Positions 60,791 to 64,000 of a DNA stretch of 64,000 nt are shown piece after piece (positions within the stretch are counted from its first letter, which is position 1; every line of letters starts with the position of its first letter). Source of the stretch: Nymphalis io. Its lineage: Eukaryota > Arthropoda > Insecta > Lepidoptera > Nymphalidae. The stretch lies in assembly GCF_905147045.1 (NCBI RefSeq), contig NC_065897.1, forward strand, positions 3,611,001-3,675,000. Reading direction: 5' to 3'. A program made the position numbers and the translations under genes. The notes under the pieces were generated by a model. That model saw only the letters and a program-made list of their open reading frames with translations. It was not told the origin of the DNA and searched no databases.

Positions 60791-61461
60791 TTTGAAAAGG
60801 GTATCTATTTAGAACTTTATGTGGTCCCTACAATATATTAGCAAAACCCGTCACACGCAATCCAGCCTGCATATAACTGTGATGGCGATTGGTTGAATGC
60901 TTTAGAAAAATAATTGAGGAACGTAAAAATAAAATTATTAATCGAATCCATAATTAATTCCTATCACAATTTTAATTTAAGTAAATGCCCAAATTACTGG
61001 AGTTCTAAGTAACTAAGTAATTTACTACAAATTAGCTAATGAATATTTAAAAAAAAACCTTGTTTTTTAACTCTCTCTCGTATTAACTCAGTATCGTGTC
61101 GTTTATATTAATTAGTACCTTAATCACCTTCAAATAAGCCTAATCTATTCCTAGCTTATACATACACAACAAATGTCAATCTAAGATTCACAAGGGACTT
61201 AGAATAATGTGAGTCTCGAATAAAGAGAACAATAAAATACCTCAAAGCTTTTTCTTTACCCAATTTTATATAAGCCTATTGTAAGTCGTAAACTATAGTT
61301 TGTATATTGAGTGGTATTCATTACATTTATAGGTATTCATTATCTTTATATTATGACTTATATTTTTTTTTCGTTTTTATACATAGCCACTTTTTTACAC
61401 AATGAGAACTTATAAATAAAAATAAGTTAAATTTAAAAATAGCTATTGTATTAATGTATTA
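60791..61461. other. AT-rich, nothing recognisable
   Basis: No open frame, repeat partner or signal seen between the LINE and the next SINE. Confidence 0.6.
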
Positions 61462-61768
61462 TAGCAGAGATGGCCCAGTGGTAATAGCGCGTGAATCTCA
61501 ACCGATGATCGTAGGTTCAAACCCGGGCAAGCACTAAAATTTCATGTGACTAATTTGTGTTTATAATACATCTCGTGCTTGATGGTCAAGGAAAACATTC
61601 TAAGAAAACCAGCATGTATCTAATTTCATTGAAATTCTGCCACATGTGTATTCCACCAAACTTCATTGGAGCAGCGTGGTGGAATAAGCTCCAAAACCTT
61701 GTCCTCAAAAAGGGGGAGGAGGCATTAGCCCAGCAATGGGACATTTACAGGCTGTTACTGTACTGTAC
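61462..61768 (+). mobile_element. SINE family A, full length
   Basis: GCAGAGATGGCCCAGTGGTA, B box GGTTCAAACCC, body and a (TGTAC)n tail at 61756-61770. It has several changes from the consensus. The flanking repeat is unclear. Confidence 0.9.
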
Positions 61769-62027
61769 TGTATTAATAATTATTATAAATATTATTAACT
61801 GTATAATTTTATATTAATATTATCTGATGCTCAAAGTTAATTAAATTTCATTAATATTTGTTTTATTTATTATAATCAATTAGCCAATACAAAGCATTTT
61901 GCAATGTCTGTTAATAATGATTAATGATAAATATTTAATATTTTTAAAAATAATATCCGATGACCTATCGGAAGTTGATGGTAACAAAAGAATTACTGTA
62001 CTAAGCAATCAATTCAACTACATTGTT

Positions 62028-62073
62028 GATACTTGGTAGGGCTTTGTGCAAGCCCGTCTTACCAGACGGGTAC
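62028..62073 (+). repeat. Family B 5' fragment
   Basis: ACTTGGTAGGGCTTTGTGCA, AGCCCGTCTTACCAGACGGG. Confidence 0.6.
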
Positions 62074-62957
62074 ATGCATTTCAATCACTTATTTTTATTC
62101 TAAGCTTTGTAAAGGAAAACAACATAAAATGATATAAAAGCACCTCGCTTTGATTCTTTAATATTAAGGAATAAGAAGTTCATTTTATTTGTTATTTTTC
62201 TTATTTGTAAGTCACGTGTGACATAAAGTCTAATCATAACTATAAAATGTTATTACAAGAATATGTTGCAGTGATTCATAAGGCTACCAACGCAATAAAG
62301 TTTTCTACGTATGTATTGTATTCTATTGCTTTACTTAATTTTAATCTTATTAGAGAAAAGATATATGTGGACATATGTTATATATATATAAAATATCTAT
62401 GTATGCGGCGACGGAGAGGCATGACTTAATACAGCGTCGTCTTAGTAAAGAGCTCACGAGTCGGTCTTACCCCATGGCTTGTTGATTGATGTTTCAGATT
62501 AAAAACTAATAGATTAATAACAAAAATAAATGCATGAAAAGACGTCAGACAAATACATATAATCCGATATTGTATTCTCTACAATATATTGTAAAGAAAG
62601 GATGTCAGTAACGAATAACGTCAATGAGGGACCAAATAATTTCCAATAGCTCACAGTTAAATTGATTATCCCTGTGGACCTATCGTACCCTATTGACAGA
62701 TCTCCTGAGATATAAGCGTGAAACATACTTTGTATCAAGAGAAAGTTTAATAAATCAGACATATATAAATATCAAAATTGTTTAAGAATAATTCAATTAT
62801 ATATTAAGAACAAGTAAATAACGGTAAAAAAATATTGGTAAATTATGTTTGAAATGAACAATACCAAATAAATTTTACTTTTCAAAATTAATAATTTAAT
62901 TTACCTTAAAATGTTTTATATGAATTACAATATATCCTTTTTAAATATGATACTACT
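62074..62957. other. AT-rich, nothing recognisable
   Basis: Short frames at 62247 and 62514 have no support. Confidence 0.6.
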
Positions 62958-63145
62958 GGGGAAAGGTTTTATCTCCTTTTAAAGAGCTTATTCCATCACG
63001 CTGAATCAGAGTGGATACACATATGGCAGAATTTCATCCAACACATGTAGGTTCCCTGATGATTTTCCTTCGCCACGTGCGAATATGATATAAATTATAA
63101 TTACAAATGATGTACATACAAACTCATTAGTGCTAGACCACCTCG
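62958..63145 (-). mobile_element. SINE family A, decayed
   Basis: TTATTCCATCACGCTGAATC, ACACATATGGCAGAATTTCA, then ATTTTCCTTCGCC, TATGATATAAATTATAATTA and CTAGACCACCTCGG follow family order on the minus strand. Confidence 0.6.
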
Positions 63146-63902
63146 GTGATTTTGTTAAAACAAATTAATTCGTTCTCCGAATGTACTGTTCACTATTAAT
63201 TTATTTTATGCTTTTTTATTTTCTTATTTACTTCAATAATTATTTATTTCGTTATTATTATTCAAGAAAAAATCTACTTTGTCTTCACTAAACGAAATGA
63301 AAGGAATATATATTATTTAACAATACCCTTCAAGAAAGACAACTGAAACACAACATTACATGCCGTTTTAATGGTAGGCATCGTAGAGTCCAAATAAAAC
63401 TTGTATATAAATCATAAATATATACCAAAGGCCAAATCCTATATTATAACCCTACAAGCAAATTTAAAGAAACTTAAATGAAGTTTACGTCCAACTAATA
63501 AAACCGCTAGTCCTTTGTACCGAAGTGTGGCCCCTTTTTGAAATTTGTGTTTTTGGTGAAATATAAGTTTTACACTTAGCAATTTGAACTTACTTTTTGA
63601 ACTACTTATCTTATGGTAAATATAAACTTGCTGCACAGTAATCTGTGGTTTCATTTAAAAGACGAACGAAATATAAAGGAAATAAAAAGTAACTTTAATT
63701 TTCAACGTAAAATTTTATTCTCAGCGAAAAATCTTTAATAGCTTTTTTTCAAACCGTATCTTGGAAATGTATTTTATTAAAGCGTTTTCAATTGTTATAA
63801 CTGATTTAATTTAAAATAAATTTTACATCAAGTTTGAATATTTATAATTTCTATAAATAACTATGTTCAAATATATATAACAATGTTCAACTCAAATATC
63901 TT

Positions 63903-64000
63903 GAGAGGGTTTGAGCTCACTCCGCCACGCTGCTTCACTAGTGCTGGTGGAAACACATACTGGGCGAATACTAGGCAGGGTTTGAACCTGCAATCTTTAG
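63903..64000 (-). mobile_element. SINE family A-like, cut by window end
   Basis: CTCACTCCGCCACGCTGCTT, GGAAACACATACTGGGCGAA and GGGTTTGAACCTGCAATCTT suggest a family A or related copy with an internal deletion that brings the body close to the B box. Confidence 0.5.

Overview
This window is AT-rich animal DNA with spliced genes and very dense short interspersed repeats. It looks lepidopteran, probably a butterfly: it carries tRNA-headed SINEs, a second ~300 bp dispersed family, CTAGT-ended elements resembling the Lep1 helitron-like group, and fragments of RTE-like and CR1/Jockey-like non-LTR elements. The taxonomic placement comes from remembered repeat sequences and was not checked against a database. 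There are no bacterial features, no CRISPR array and no rRNA. The only tRNA-like sequences are SINE heads.

The one gene I can reconstruct completely is on the + strand at 17033-27243. It is an insect odorant receptor (7tm_6 family) of 396 codons in nine exons. I joined it by hand across eight GT-AG introns whose phases all agree. Exon 2 (19597-19752) is easily missed; without it the protein lacks the loop between membrane segments 2 and 3 and is only 344 residues long. Such receptors form ligand-gated cation channels with the co-receptor Orco in the dendrites of olfactory neurons. Its introns hold SINEs, a retrotransposon 3' end, a helitron-like fragment and a block duplicated between introns 2 and 3.

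The rest of the window is mostly gene desert. Left flank (1-17032): SINE family A copies at 1278, 1685, 6107 and 11600, family E copies at 3581 and 13438, family B pieces, a decayed hAT-type transposase (15644-16040), and two open stretches of unknown meaning near 13.0 and 14.9 kb. Right flank (27244-64000): about 37 kb with no recognisable host coding gene. It holds a possible TATA promoter with a splice donor (34574-34698), more copies of families A, B and E, a GC-rich island at 44.0-44.4 kb, a long TA tract at 54.1 kb, and a 5'-truncated but still open LINE (59957-60790).

Four repeat families are named here for convenience. A is a tRNA-derived SINE of ~300 bp with an A box, a B box and a short-repeat tail. 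B is an unclassified ~290 bp family ending in TATTCTATAAAA. E is a second tRNA-headed SINE of ~330-360 bp. C and D are single-copy examples of other dispersed families. Five family A copies and one family E copy have target-site duplications that I could read directly, and two more family A cases are weaker. This shows insertion by retroposition. I found no convincing new multi-gene system; the main result is the hand-built odorant receptor model.
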